From contig NZ_VCKW01000007.1 of the NCBI RefSeq assembly GCF_005889715.1, positions 1-64,000 on the forward strand: a stretch of DNA of 64,000 bases. Reading direction: 5' to 3'. The DNA is from Actinomadura soli (GTDB lineage Bacteria; Actinomycetota; Actinomycetes; Streptosporangiales; Streptosporangiaceae). A program made the position numbers and the translations under genes. Shown here in pieces: positions 1 through 8,498 of this stretch. The notes beneath the pieces were generated by a model. It was not told the DNA's origin. It ran no database searches and saw only the letters and a list, made by a program, of their open reading frames with translations. Position 1 is the first letter of the stretch; the number at the start of each line of letters is the position of its first letter.

Positions 1-227
1 TCGGCCAGGACGAGCGGCTCACCCCCTACGAGGCGCTGGAGGTCTACACGGCCGGGTCGGCGGCGGCGTCCGGCGACCAGGACGACAAGGGCCGGATCAC
101 CGTGGGCCGCCTGGCCGACTTCACCGTACTCGGCCAGGACCCGCTGCACGCCGAGCCGGACGAACTGGCGCAGATCCCGGTCCTGTCCACATGGGTCGGC
201 GGCCGCCAGGTCTGGCACGCCGGATAG
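1..227 (+). CDS. Amidohydrolase, C-terminal end (YtcJ-like), cut by window edge
   Basis: The reading frame is open from base 3 to a TAG at 225-227 and gives 74 residues. It contains the elements typical of the end of amidohydrolase-family-3 (YtcJ-type) proteins: an LTPYEALEVYT helix, then GRITVGRLADFTVLGQDP, where the fold returns to its small beta-sandwich domain, and a final VGGRQVWHAG strand. The metal-binding barrel lies outside the window, so activity cannot be judged. The family hydrolyses cyclic or acyclic amides; the substrate is unknown. Confidence 0.8.
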   Translation, partial: GQDERLTPYEALEVYTAGSAAASGDQDDKGRITVGRLADFTVLGQDPLHAEPDELAQIPVLSTWVGGRQVWHAG

Positions 228-615
228 TCGAGCGTTCGACGTATGTCCCACGACCACTGCCATCGAACTCCACAGGGTTCGAACTGGAGCACACGTTCCG
301 GTGTAAAAAGCAGACGCTGAGCTGGACCGCACCCAAGTCCGCACCCCTGAAGCCGTTGGCAGGTGGACCTGGATCGTCATTGCCGCGCACCCAACTCTAG
401 ATCGCCCAGCCCTTGGCCGAAGATCTGCGCGATCCTTGGAAGCGTCCCGCCGCTCGGGCCGTCTCCTCCCGGCCCGTCGTCCGCCCGAGCACAGCAAAGG
501 CGTGCTCACGTGCACGGCACCAAGGGCGTTCCTAGCGGCCAGCGGTCCGGGCCGTACGTCCGTTTGAGGCCGCCACGCTCACCTCCGGGCCAGGCGACTG
601 CAAGGATGCGGAGCC
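228..615. other. Intergenic stretch without a recognisable gene
   Basis: Nothing here reads as a protein in any frame. The open frames that cross it are rich in Arg, Pro and Ser, as expected of non-coding GC-rich DNA. I found no convincing terminator hairpin or promoter. Confidence 0.5.
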
Positions 616-990
616 ATGGTCGGCTCCGAGAAGTGCGATCCCCGGACGATCAAGGCACATCAGGCGACCGTGACGCTGCACGCCGATCGCGTGGAAATCA
701 GCAGACGCGGTCTGGGGCGGGTGGCGAGCGACAAACACACCGTTATCCCGCTAGCCGAGATCGTCCAGGTGCAGTGGAAGGATCCGACCGTGTTGGTCAA
801 CGGGTGCCTGTTCCTGGCTACCGCCGAGGACGTCAAAACCGTGAAGCCGCTGGGTGCGTCCAAGGAGAAGGCGATCGGCGGGAACCCGCACGTCGTACTG
901 TTCACCAGCTTTCAGCGAAAGCGGTACGCCGAGCTGCGGGCAGCGGTGAAAGCCGCGGTGCCAGACGTGCCGACGGCGCCGGTCGGTTAA
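616..990 (+). CDS. DUF4429/PH-like domain protein (short)
   Basis: The 124-residue product starts at ATG 616. It reads as one small beta-rich domain of the DUF4429 type: a TVTLHADRVEI strand, an IPLAEIVQVQWKDP segment, then GGNPHVVLFTSFQRKRYAEL and a closing amphipathic helix. In the DUF4429 proteins I know, this domain is often repeated or followed by a short C-terminal SHOCT helix; here there is a single copy and no SHOCT segment. Codon use is strongly G/C-ending. Function is unknown. An open minus-strand frame overlaps its last 30 codons, so the end of one of the two may be decayed. Confidence 0.55.
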   Translation: MVGSEKCDPRTIKAHQATVTLHADRVEISRRGLGRVASDKHTVIPLAEIVQVQWKDPTVLVNGCLFLATAEDVKTVKPLGASKEKAIGGNPHVVLFTSFQRKRYAELRAAVKAAVPDVPTAPVG

Positions 991-1324
991 GAACCTCCGA
1001 CAGGGTGTTGCATGGCCTGTGTGCCGTCTCGGCGAGGCGGGCCGGCGAGACGAAGCCGTGCTCGGCGTACCAGACCGCTCGGCGCATGGGATCGACCTCC
1101 TGATCACCTTGGATCAGCTCGACGACGAGGCGGAGCGGGACGCGCCAGATGTCGGCGAGGGAGATCGCGTCGCGAAGAGCAGCCTCAGCGAAGCCCTGGC
1201 CGCAGAGGATGGGCACTGTGCGGATCAGGTCGAGGGTGACCGGCTCATCCGGGCCGGTCCAGACGAGATGGAGCTCGACATCCGGGCGTGCGGCCTGGAG
1301 CCGGGGACGTCCTGGCGGAACCGA
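902..1324 (-). pseudogene. Unrecognised minus-strand coding remnant
   Basis: A minus-strand frame runs open from a stop at 1325-1327 to a stop at 902-904. Its codon use is coding-like (third positions mostly G/C) and it contains helical stretches such as VELHLVWTGPDEPVTLDLI and ALRDAISLADIWRVPLRLVV. No start codon with a good ribosome-binding site lies at its 5' end, and quality drops after residue ~110, where it runs into the opposite-strand DUF4429 gene. I read it as an internal piece of a larger lost gene. I do not recognise the family. Confidence 0.35.
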
Positions 1325-1412
1325 TCACAGGTCGGCACATGCCCGCTCCGCCCCTAGAGAGTCGCTGGTCACAGACCACCACCTCGATCACAGGACGAGA
1401 CACGTGGGTCAA

Positions 1413-1432
1413 GTGTCAATCTGCATTGACAC
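1413..1432. promoter_or_regulatory. Perfect 8-bp inverted repeat, possible operator
   Basis: GTGTCAAT at 1413-1420 and ATTGACAC at 1425-1432 form a perfect inverted repeat around a 4-bp centre (ctgc). The size and spacing suit a dimeric TetR- or MarR-type regulator. No intact gene begins close by on either strand, so it may be an orphan operator left behind in decayed DNA. Confidence 0.4.
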
Positions 1433-1716
1433 GGGTTCCCGGACTGCCGCGCCGCCATGACTGCTCGACCTTCAGCAGCTCGTCCGCGGACGTGGTGGTC
1501 GGGTGTGCCCGCGGACTCACAGACGCCCTGGCGGCCGGATGTCACTGTACGTCACGCCAGTTCGAGCCATTCGACCTAAACAAGTATTGCTCTTCGCCAG
1601 CAGGACCCGTTCACGCACTTGGGCGGTCAGACCTGCCCCTGTCAAGCGGCGTCTTCCCAGGTCAACGACGCGCACGCCCCGGACGGCCGCGCTATCGGCG
1701 CCCTGGAGTCGGAGGG

Positions 1717-2332
1717 CTACGTCTGGGCGGTGCGGTGTGCGGGTTCTGGTCCGCGGGACGCTGGCGCGTGCGGGAGCTGGCCGTCCAGGTCGGGGACGGC
1801 GATGATCGCTGCCATTGACAGGAAGAAGCCGCCGATCACGATCCGCAGCGCGACGAACCACCAGCTGGGCGGCTTCACGCCGCGGGAGGCGCCCGCCGCG
1901 CGGTGTTCCTCGATTCCGGCCAGCACCGACAGGACCTCGGCGCCGCGCCATCCCACCCGCGTGGCGGTCAGGGCGTGCAGTCTGCGCAGGTACACCGCGC
2001 GCAGGCGCGGCACGGACGTGCGCGCGCAGGGATGTCGAAGGACGGCATGTCCAGCCGCTGTGTTTGCGGCCATTAGAGTCTCGTTTGGGGCGCTGACGGT
2101 CGGGCTGATGAGCCTGGCCAGCATCGTGCTGCCGCGAGCACAGATGGTCGGCGCCGGTGCGGGCCTTGCCGCCGCGGCCGAAGTCGGCGAGTTCGATGTT
2201 GCCGTACTGGCGGGTGGAGGCGATGACTGTCCATCCCAGGCCGGGCACTCGTTCGACGTACACGCCGGTGAGCTGGTCCGCGCACACAAGCCGGTCGGAC
2301 AGGTCGCGCACCCACACGCTGGAGGTCGCCAT
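1717..2332 (-). pseudogene. Frameshifted small membrane protein gene
   Basis: Two minus-strand frames carry successive parts of what looks like one gene. The first, from ATG 2332, begins MATSSVWVRDLSDRLV and stays protein-like through VIASTRQYGNIELADF (about 50 residues). The second frame becomes protein-like further down, with ATRVGWRGAEVLSVLAGIEE and then a hydrophobic membrane segment, WWFVALRIVIGGFFLSMAAI, near 1800-1860. A frameshift between about 2170 and 2010 separates the two. The family is not recognised. A start at 2332 has only a weak ribosome-binding site. Confidence 0.4.
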
Positions 2333-2870
2333 ACCGGCAGTGTGACCCTTGCGCGCCGATAGTGAACAGCCCCCCTTTGATGGCGACGCTCGACAGGACG
2401 AACCTTTCGACGGTCGCTCAGGATGCTGCGTTGGAGGTGTTGGCTGAGGCCGAATTCCCTTCGGGGTTGTTCGAGCTGCTGTTCGCGTTGTTGCTCGTCT
2501 TATCGCCCGGCAGCGTTGGCCTCATGCAGCCGGCCGCCGCTGTGTCAGCGGCGGCCGGGCTCGGTAACCAGGCATTCGGTGGGGGCTCCGCCGCCACTCT
2601 CAGATCTCAGGGCCGCGCTCGGGACCGCCAGGCTCAGCAGCAGGGCTGACCAACAGATCGAGATCGCCGTCTATGCGCCTTCCCAAATACGGGGTGGGTA
2701 CCCGGCATTCCTCCGCCGAAGCCGCGAGCCCCACCTCTGGTCGGCGCGACGAGCGGGAACACGGAGCCGCTGGCCGCGTCCACACGAAATCGCCTTCATT
2801 ACATGCCTGGCGGTCTTTGTCCGCCGCACGATGAGCGACCTCGGGGTGCGGTCGACACAATGACGTCCTG
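2333..2870. other. Gap with one strong hairpin, no supported gene
   Basis: A plus-strand open frame at 2362-2649 has a hydrophobic middle but no recognisable family and an Arg/Gln-rich end, so I do not call it. The only clear structure is the 13-bp hairpin at 2530-2558. The stretch looks like decayed DNA between two pseudogenes. Confidence 0.4.
2530..2558. terminator. Strong GC hairpin, candidate terminator
   Basis: Bases 2530-2542 and 2546-2558 are perfectly complementary (13 bp, all but one pair G-C) around a TGT loop. Actinomycete intrinsic terminators often lack a U-run, so this hairpin could end transcription in either direction. No intact gene reads directly into it, and a plain secondary-structure element is equally possible. 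Confidence 0.4.
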
Positions 2871-3453
2871 TCATCGGCATCTGAGTTTGTGGCCCAGCCG
2901 AAGCCGCGCCTCCCCCGCCACGCGTGATTTGACGCCGACCGCGGTCAGCACGGCTTGGACGTCCGCCTCGGGCCGGGGGGCGAGGCCGGCCCAGCGTGGG
3001 GGCGTCGTCGTCGCGGCGGGCGACGGGAGCACGGCGGCGCACGAAGGTCTCCAGGACCTCTACAACGTCGTCATGATGCGGACGGGAGTCGGCGGCGACG
3101 TGGGCCAGGGCGTAGATGCCGCCGAGCCGGGCGTCGATGTCGTCGGAGCTGAGGCGTTCCAAGGCCTTCGTAAAGCGGTCGGTGACCTGTCCGCGGTGGG
3201 AGAGCCGGTAGTTGCGTGCGGTGTACCGCAGGGAGATCGCCACCACGATCGCTCCGCCGGCCGAGACCACCAGCAGCCGCGCGTTGTGCCGATCACGGGG
3301 CTCCGACACCCCGATCCAGTCGGGCATCCGCCACATCGCCACCGCGTACACCGCCGCCAGCACGGCCAGGCCGAGCCCGGCCAGCACCACTCCCCCGGCC
3401 CGCACGGCCGGCGTGGCGAGTTCGTACTGTGCTCGTCGGCGAAGACGCGTCAT
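2871..3453 (-). pseudogene. Pentapeptide-repeat protein, N-terminal part only, frameshifted
   Basis: From ATG 3453 the frame gives an N-terminal region typical of actinomycete pentapeptide-repeat membrane proteins: a TM segment (VVLAGLGLAVLAAVYAVAMW), then LRYTARNYRLSHRGQVTDRF, the SSDDIDARLGGIYAL helix and DVVEVLETFVRRRAP. A frameshift in the G/C run near 2975 is needed to continue into EADVQAVLTAVG. The frame then ends at 2871-2873, before any pentapeptide repeats. The repeat domain is therefore missing and the gene is a truncated remnant. A related copy of the TM region lies at 47276-47430. Confidence 0.7.
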
Positions 3454-3657
3454 GCGATCCACAGCAGTCGGACGCTGCTGCCCTGCAGCCGGTTCGCAAG
3501 CCTCACAACCATCGTTTCTCGGACACTGCCCGAAGGCCTCTGTCCGATGTCGATGTCGTTGGCGGGAATGCGCCCGCAGTCGTTGACCTTGATACCGGCC
3601 CTCCTCGCCCATTCCCGATTCTCCGCGGACCGGTCCCGGTTGCCGGCCCCGTTGTCG

Positions 3658-4500
3658 TTAGGCGGACCGCTGGACGAAGTCGAGGGCGGTTTCGGCGACC
3701 TCTTGCCAGGCGTGGTCGATGGTGAGGGAGTGGCCCCGGTTGGGCATCTTCACGATCTCTGTGACGGCAGGGTTGCGCTTCTGCCGTTTGTAGGCGGCGT
3801 GCGCGATCGCCCAGGGAACCGTGTGGTCCTTTTCGCCGTCGATGATCAGCAGGGGACCGCGGTTGGGGCTCTTCGTGTTCACCTTCGCCTCGGTCCACGG
3901 ATTGAGATTCGCGTTGCCCATCTGCATGAGAGCGAGCCCAGAGCCGGCGACGTGGAAGTTGTCGTAGAGTTTCCGCGCCTCCCTATCGTCCAGCGCATTC
4001 GCCCATCCGTAGGCGAACTGGTCGAACGTGAGAGTGATCGCGCGATCGCGCGTCAGCGGGTTGACCAGGAACGGGCCCGCCACCTTGAGCACGGAGGCCG
4101 GCAGCGGCAGAACGCCCCGGAAGATCCCGGGGTCGATGGCCACCGTGGCCGCCGAGAGGCCCTGGCCCGCCAGCATTTCCGCCAGAAGACCCCCGGTCGA
4201 GTGCCCAATCAGCACTGGCCGCTTGTCCAGGGCGTTGACGATCTCGGTGGTGTGGTCGGCGATCTGCTTCAAGCTCTTCTTGGCGAGGACGCCCGGGTTC
4301 GCCCGGGCCGCTTCCACCGTTTCCGGATCGTCCGGCCAATCCGGTGTCAGCGGTGCGTAGCCTGCCTGCTTGAAGAAGGCCACCCAGTTGGCCCAGCTGC
4401 TCGGCAGCAGCCAGAGCCCGTGAATGAGGACGACCGGGGTGTTGTGAGAGGCGTTGGCCGCCTCGATCTCCCGGTACTCCCGCTCAGAAATTGACAGCAT
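3658..4500 (-). CDS. Alpha/beta hydrolase
   Basis: The 280-residue protein has a complete alpha/beta-hydrolase fold. The oxyanion-hole strand VVLIHGLW lies near residue 25, the nucleophile elbow GHSTGG has Ser101, an acidic residue sits in LIIDGEKDHTVPW near 225, and a late His lies in PNRGHSLTIDHAW near 258. No signal peptide is visible, so it is probably cytoplasmic. Length is normal for single-domain esterases. The substrate is unknown. It is followed upstream by a second hydrolase on the same strand (gap 165 bp), but the two are not closely related in sequence. Confidence 0.85.
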   Translation of the reverse strand: MLSISEREYREIEAANASHNTPVVLIHGLWLLPSSWANWVAFFKQAGYAPLTPDWPDDPETVEAARANPGVLAKKSLKQIADHTTEIVNALDKRPVLIGHSTGGLLAEMLAGQGLSAATVAIDPGIFRGVLPLPASVLKVAGPFLVNPLTRDRAITLTFDQFAYGWANALDDREARKLYDNFHVAGSGLALMQMGNANLNPWTEAKVNTKSPNRGPLLIIDGEKDHTVPWAIAHAAYKRQKRNPAVTEIVKMPNRGHSLTIDHAWQEVAETALDFVQRSA

Positions 4501-4665
4501 GCCGACCCCCCTTCGGTCGGGTGAAAGTCAACTCCACCCCGTTGTTGCCGGTCGAATTGTTCGTCGTTGCTCCTGTGAGTGAATATGGAAGCGCCGCTGG
4601 CGACTCCCCGACCGGGCCTCCTCCGCTCGCTGGCCGGCGGAAGGGCCCGGAGCCGGGTGTGCCGG

Positions 4666-5487
4666 TCAGCTTCGGAGGAAGGCCAGCAGTTCGGCGTTGA
4701 GCTGGTCTTGGTGGGTGGCTGTGATGCCGTGCGGAGCGCCGGGGTAGTAGACGTCCTTGGCGCCCTTGATCAGCCGGGCGGATTTGATCGCCGAGTTCTT
4801 GACCGGGACGATCTGGTCGTCCTCGCCGTGCAGCACCAAAGTTGGCACATCGAATTTGGTGAGGTCGTCGTGAAAGTCGGTCTCGGAAAAGGCCTTGATG
4901 CTCTCGTAGGCGTTGAGGAGACCCGATTGCATGCTCCACAGCCAGAACTGATCCAGCACTCCCTGGGAGATGCCGGCACCGGGCCGGTTGGCGCCATAGA
5001 ACTGGATGGCCAGATCCTGGTAGAACTGCGAACGGTCGTTGAAGAGGGCTTCGCGCATGTCGTCGAAGACCTCGATCGGGAGGCCTTCGGGGTTGGCTTC
5101 GGTCTTCACCATGAGCGGGGGCACCGCCGCGATCAGGACCGCCTTGGTGACCCGGCTCGTGCCGTGCCGGCCGATGTAGCGCGCGACCTCCCCGCCGCCG
5201 GTGGAGTGGCCCACCAGGGTGGCATCCTTGAGGTCGAGCGCCTCGATCACCGCGGCGAGATCGTCGGCGTAGCCGTCCATGTCATTTCTTGTGGGGGTCT
5301 GGCTGGATCGGCCGTGACCGCGCCGATCATGCGCGACCACCCGATAGCCGTGCTGGACGAGGAACAGCATCTGGCCGTCCCATGCGTCGGAGTTCAACGG
5401 CCAGCCGTGAGAGAACGTCACGGCCGGACCCTCGCCCCAATCCTTGTAATAGATCTCCGCACCGTCATGCGTAGTGATCGTGCTCAT
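4666..5487 (-). CDS. Alpha/beta hydrolase, non-heme chloroperoxidase/arylesterase type
   Basis: The 273-residue product from ATG 5487 has the hallmarks of the cofactor-free chloroperoxidase/arylesterase group: [15 protein letters not shown] at the N terminus, the SHGWPL oxyanion strand, [12 protein letters not shown], nucleophile elbow GHSTGGGE with Ser95, [12 protein letters not shown] carrying the acid and [10 protein letters not shown] carrying the His. Family members hydrolyse esters and can perhydrolyse carboxylic acids. ATG 5487 is preferred over an upstream in-frame start at 5565 because homologues begin at this strand. Cytoplasmic; regulation not visible. Confidence 0.88.
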   Translation of the reverse strand: MSTITTHDGAEIYYKDWGEGPAVTFSHGWPLNSDAWDGQMLFLVQHGYRVVAHDRRGHGRSSQTPTRNDMDGYADDLAAVIEALDLKDATLVGHSTGGGEVARYIGRHGTSRVTKAVLIAAVPPLMVKTEANPEGLPIEVFDDMREALFNDRSQFYQDLAIQFYGANRPGAGISQGVLDQFWLWSMQSGLLNAYESIKAFSETDFHDDLTKFDVPTLVLHGEDDQIVPVKNSAIKSARLIKGAKDVYYPGAPHGITATHQDQLNAELLAFLRS

Positions 5488-6131
5488 GGCACCGGCTCCC
5501 CGTGGAAGGCGAGGTCGATACGGAACACCGTCGACCCCACCGGTCTCGTCGAGTCCGTAGAACACTCGGTCCCGTCCATGGCCCGCGACTTGCCATGCTG
5601 GGCATGGCTCATCCCCTCCCCCCGAAGGATGAGCTCTTAACTTCAGAGCGTGAAAGGCCTGGCAGATAGATGGTGAATTTCGCTTTACCTGATGCGTCCT
5701 GTATCAAGACGGCGCGTAACTCCAACCAGACGGCACGATGGGGTCGGATTGCTGCCGCTGCTTCACCAGCGCCGGCTGACTGACCATGCCTCCTTGACCG
5801 AAGGATGTGACATATTCGACAGCGAACCGGATGCCACGCTGGAGCCGTTCTCGTCTCCAGACGCGCCGCCGACGCCGAGGGCGTCGGCCGCCCGCCCCCC
5901 ACCTGAACCCAAGATGTCACCATATAATTACGTGCAGTGACAGTCTCTAGGTCGGGCGCGCTGAACAGTTTGCAGGAGGGGCTGGGTGGTGACCGGGAGG
6001 CTTGGGGCATCTCTGTTACCACCGGGGCCCACCAACCTGCCCGGGGTTCGTCCGCACCCACCGCCAACGCTCCGCGGAGAGTTGCATCCTGTGCCTGGGT
6101 GCAGGGCTTGCCGTCGGATTTGTGGCCCCCG
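5488..6131. other. Gene-free gap with an AT-rich promoter-like island
   Basis: No frame in this stretch is convincingly coding. It contains an unusual AT-rich island with a consensus-like TATAAT at 5923-5928. Flanking it, TGTCAC (5915-5920) and GTGACA (5937-5942) form a 6-bp inverted repeat 16 bp apart. A good -35 element is not obvious at the right distance. The island may be a promoter/operator of a lost gene. Confidence 0.35.
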
Positions 6132-6668
6132 TCAAGGCAGGCGGGACGAGGAACTGGGATGGCCGAGTCTGAGGTGCCGATCACGTGCACGCTGAGCGAG
6201 TTCCTCGGCGGGGCTCGTCGGGATGGTGGCGGCGGGTTCGGTCAATTCGCTCCCCTCGATGGCGGGCGGTAGTCGATGGGTCAGAGGTCGGTGATGCGGA
6301 TTGCGGGCGCGCGGGGCGATCAGCTGCGCACCGAAGACGTGCCTGGCCCTCGCGGCCCTCGCTGCGGCCTGTCGCAGCTCAGCCTCGCGTTGTTCCCTGT
6401 GCAGTGCCTCGCTCATGGCCGCATCGATGGCGCGCTCGTCCACCACGATCAACTCGCTGTCGGGCACGACCGGGGTGGCGATGACCTTGTACCGCCCCGA
6501 CAGGCCGCGCGCCGCGATCCAGCATTTGATACGGGACTCGTTCTCGTGTGAGCAGCAGATGGTGCGTTCGGCGTCGGTAAGGACCTGCGCCCAGAACTGG
6601 ATCTCGGTCCTTGAACACAGCCGGGACCGGGCCCTCGCCGTACTAGCCGATTCCGAAACCGTCCCCAT
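6132..6668 (-). CDS. Hypothetical protein
   Basis: The 178-residue protein starts at ATG 6668 after a GGAG element about 8 bases upstream. It has four cysteines in its first half (SRLCSRTEIQFW, then ERTICCSHENESRIKCW), a beta-rich middle (KVIATPVVPDSELIVVDE) and a long charged helix rich in Glu, Arg and Ala (DAAMSEALHREQREAELRQA). The C-terminal third is Pro/Ser/Arg-rich and low in complexity. Cysteine spacing is not a standard zinc ribbon. The family is not recognised and no function is proposed. Confidence 0.6.
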   Translation of the reverse strand: MGTVSESASTARARSRLCSRTEIQFWAQVLTDAERTICCSHENESRIKCWIAARGLSGRYKVIATPVVPDSELIVVDERAIDAAMSEALHREQREAELRQAAARAARARHVFGAQLIAPRARNPHHRPLTHRLPPAIEGSELTEPAATIPTSPAEELAQRARDRHLRLGHPSSSSRLP

Positions 6669-6869
6669 TGGTCGTCTCCACCCCGAGACGGGAGTGCAGG
6701 CTCTGGTCGATGAGGGAATGGACCGGCCTGAACAGCAGATCCTCGGCAGAATGGGGATCGCCGACGTAGACCATCCATCTGCACATCGCTACCTCGCATC
6801 GATTGGACGACGACGCACCTGTGAGCCTGGTCAGGTCGGCCGAAACCCGATGTCATCGCCCTTCGGATC

Positions 6870-6992
6870 AGGCCCATGTCCTTGCCGGCGCGATCAGGTA
6901 CACGAAGGCGCCCAGGAACGGCAGCACGATCACGAAGATCGTCCATCCCGCCTTGCCCCAGCCGCTTGTCAACGGCCACTCGTTCGTCCCCG
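6870..6992 (-). pseudogene. PLDc_N-type membrane domain fragment
   Basis: The minus strand reads EWPLTSGWGKAGWTIFVIV followed by LPFLGAFVYLIA, then (after a one-frame slip) RAGKDMGLIRR. This matches the short phospholipase-D-nuclease N-terminal (PLDc_N) membrane hairpin found in many small actinobacterial proteins: a TM helix, a loop with a conserved Gly, and a basic end. The upstream TM helix and start are missing and the frame is broken near 6895, so it is a remnant. Confidence 0.55.
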
Positions 6993-7125
6993 CTTGTGTG
7001 GTCCGGGGAGATGCTTGACGCAGTGTTCCTAGGACGTGCTTGACGGCGTCTCGCGTGATGCTTGCCGGTCCCAGGTGATGGTTGACGGTTAGCTTGTTCT
7101 TTACCTCAGCCGTCGTTCATGCTGG

Positions 7126-7491
7126 TCAGCACGTTGAATGGAAGAGGCCGCCGACGAGGTGGGTCTGGGCCAGATTGTTGTAGGACTCGACGGCTGCGGT
7201 CGTCTCTTCGATGTGCACCTCGATCCCGTGATCTTCCAAAATCTTCAAGGTCTCGGGCATGGTCTGCAGGCGTAGTTCCATGCCGCGGCTCAGCACGATC
7301 ACGGTGCAGCCGTTGTCGAGGAGTTCTTGGACGTCGGCGGGTTGGATGCCAGGTTCGTGACGGGTGCCGTGCTCGGACCAGTCCCAGGCGCGGCCGCCCC
7401 CCGGATACAGCTTGAAGTCCTTGCCGGATGCCAGGCCCTCGACCTCCATGCGGCCCCACGAGATGTGCGTGATCAGGGGCGACTTGTCCAT
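7126..7491 (-). CDS. Mth938-domain protein
   Basis: The 121-residue product starts at ATG 7491 and covers one complete Mth938-like (AAMDC-type) domain. It has ITHISWGRMEVEG at the N terminus, the KDFKLYPGGGRAWDWSEHGT loop, PADVQELLDNGCTVIVLSRG, then the GIEVHIEETTAAVESYNNLA helix. An earlier in-frame start at 7566 would add an Arg/Pro-rich extension that homologues lack. The family is small, cytoplasmic and of unknown biochemical role. It stands alone between decayed sequences. Confidence 0.85.
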   Translation of the reverse strand: MDKSPLITHISWGRMEVEGLASGKDFKLYPGGGRAWDWSEHGTRHEPGIQPADVQELLDNGCTVIVLSRGMELRLQTMPETLKILEDHGIEVHIEETTAAVESYNNLAQTHLVGGLFHSTC

Positions 7492-7829
7492 CGGCGGACT
7501 CCTTGTGGCTCGTACCAACCCTGGATCTTCTGGATCGTAGGCCCGGCCGAGGCGTTTCCCAGACATCAGACCGGCCTTGGCGCGATCATTTATGGATCAT
7601 TCAGCCCGTTCGTGACTCCGTCACCGTGAACCCCCCGCGAACGGCTTTGTGCCGCCGCCACGCCCGTCTCCGGCACCGCGGACTGCAGAAGATCGCCCCC
7701 GTCTACCGCTCGGCGCCGACCACCCACTCGGTTCGGCCCGCGAGGAAGCTGCTGAGTGCAGGAATTAACGGTAGGCGGGATGTCGGTAATGCTCGTGTCA
7801 CCTGGTAAGCGCCGCAGTCGAATATGCCC
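7492..7829. other. No supported gene
   Basis: Open frames cross this stretch on both strands but none has protein-like composition, a family signature or a ribosome-binding site. It lies between the Mth938-domain gene and a string of truncated genes and is probably decayed DNA. Confidence 0.4.
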
Positions 7830-7967
7830 CCCGGCATCCGCATCAACGCCGTGTGTCCCAGCCTCATAGAGACCCCGACGGTCGCCGACATGTTCGAAGG
7901 CCAAGCCGAGGCCATGGCCGACATCATGAAACAGCAGCCCATCGGCTGGCTGGGCACCGGGGCTTGA
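7810..7967 (+). pseudogene. Short-chain dehydrogenase C-terminal fragment
   Basis: The plus strand reads AAVEYAP, then after a slip in a C-run GIRINAVCPSLIETP, VADMFEGQAEAMAD and MKQQPIGWLGTG before a TGA at 7965-7967. This is the segment after the catalytic helix of a classical SDR (the RINAVCPG.I.TP motif). The Rossmann fold and the Tyr-Lys active site are absent, so this is an inert fragment. Confidence 0.7.
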
Positions 7968-8037
7968 GCAGCAACCGAACGGCCAGTCACGGTAGCCCAC
8001 GACGTCGTTACCATGCTCCAGCGCGACGGCCCACCCC

Positions 8038-8403
8038 ACCGCCCTCGGCGAGGCCATCCCCTCCTACGGCCGGATCTTCAAGACCCTGCACATCCTTCAG
8101 TTTATCGACGTCGACGAGACATACCGGCGCGACATCAAGGACATCCGCAACCTCCAGGAGAACCGCCACTCCCTGGCCCGCAAGATCTGCCACAGCAGGA
8201 AAGGCGAGCTCTATGACCGGTACGAACGCGGCCTTGAGAACCGGTTCGGCGCGCTCGGCCTGGTCCTCAACTGCGCCACTCTCTGGACGACCGTCTACCT
8301 GGACGCCGTCGTCCGCCAGCTCAAAGCCCAGGGCTACCCGGTCCGGGAGCAGGACATGGCCCGGCTCTCGCCGTTCGTCCACTCCCACCTCGGCGTTTAT
8401 CTG
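8038..8403 (+). pseudogene. Tn3-family transposase, C-terminal fragment
   Basis: The frame from ACC 8038 gives about 120 residues of the Tn3-family TnpA C-terminal region: a FKTLHILQFIDVDETYRRDI segment, then NRHSLARKICHSRKGELYD, FGALGLVLNCATLWTTVYLD, and RLSPFVHSHLGVY. The last is the near-terminal motif that normally continues HINMLGRY or a related end. The sequence breaks off there and runs into the truncated integrase region. The DDE residues lie upstream and are missing. No 38-bp terminal inverted repeat was found beside it. Confidence 0.85.
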
Positions 8404-8498
8404 GACAAGTTGCAGACTAGTTATGCGGCTGGATCAGCGAGGTCTGCGGCCTGGCCGCGGCAGGTGATGCCAAGACACCGGCCGCAGTCGTTCGTCGA

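Noticed and set aside
363-1103. Long plus-strand open frame
   Set aside because: Composition is Arg/Pro/Ser-rich and it shadows the DUF4429 gene in another frame; no family signature.
2530-2558. CRISPR-like or repeat interpretation of the strong hairpin
   Set aside because: It is a single inverted repeat, not an array of direct repeats with spacers; kept only as a possible terminator.
2362-2649. Plus-strand frame with a hydrophobic middle
   Set aside because: No family match, low-complexity end and no good ribosome-binding site; left unannotated.
2803-4494. 563-codon plus-strand open frame
   Set aside because: It is antisense to the pentapeptide remnant and the alpha/beta hydrolase; the protein has no recognisable features and the opposite strand is clearly coding.
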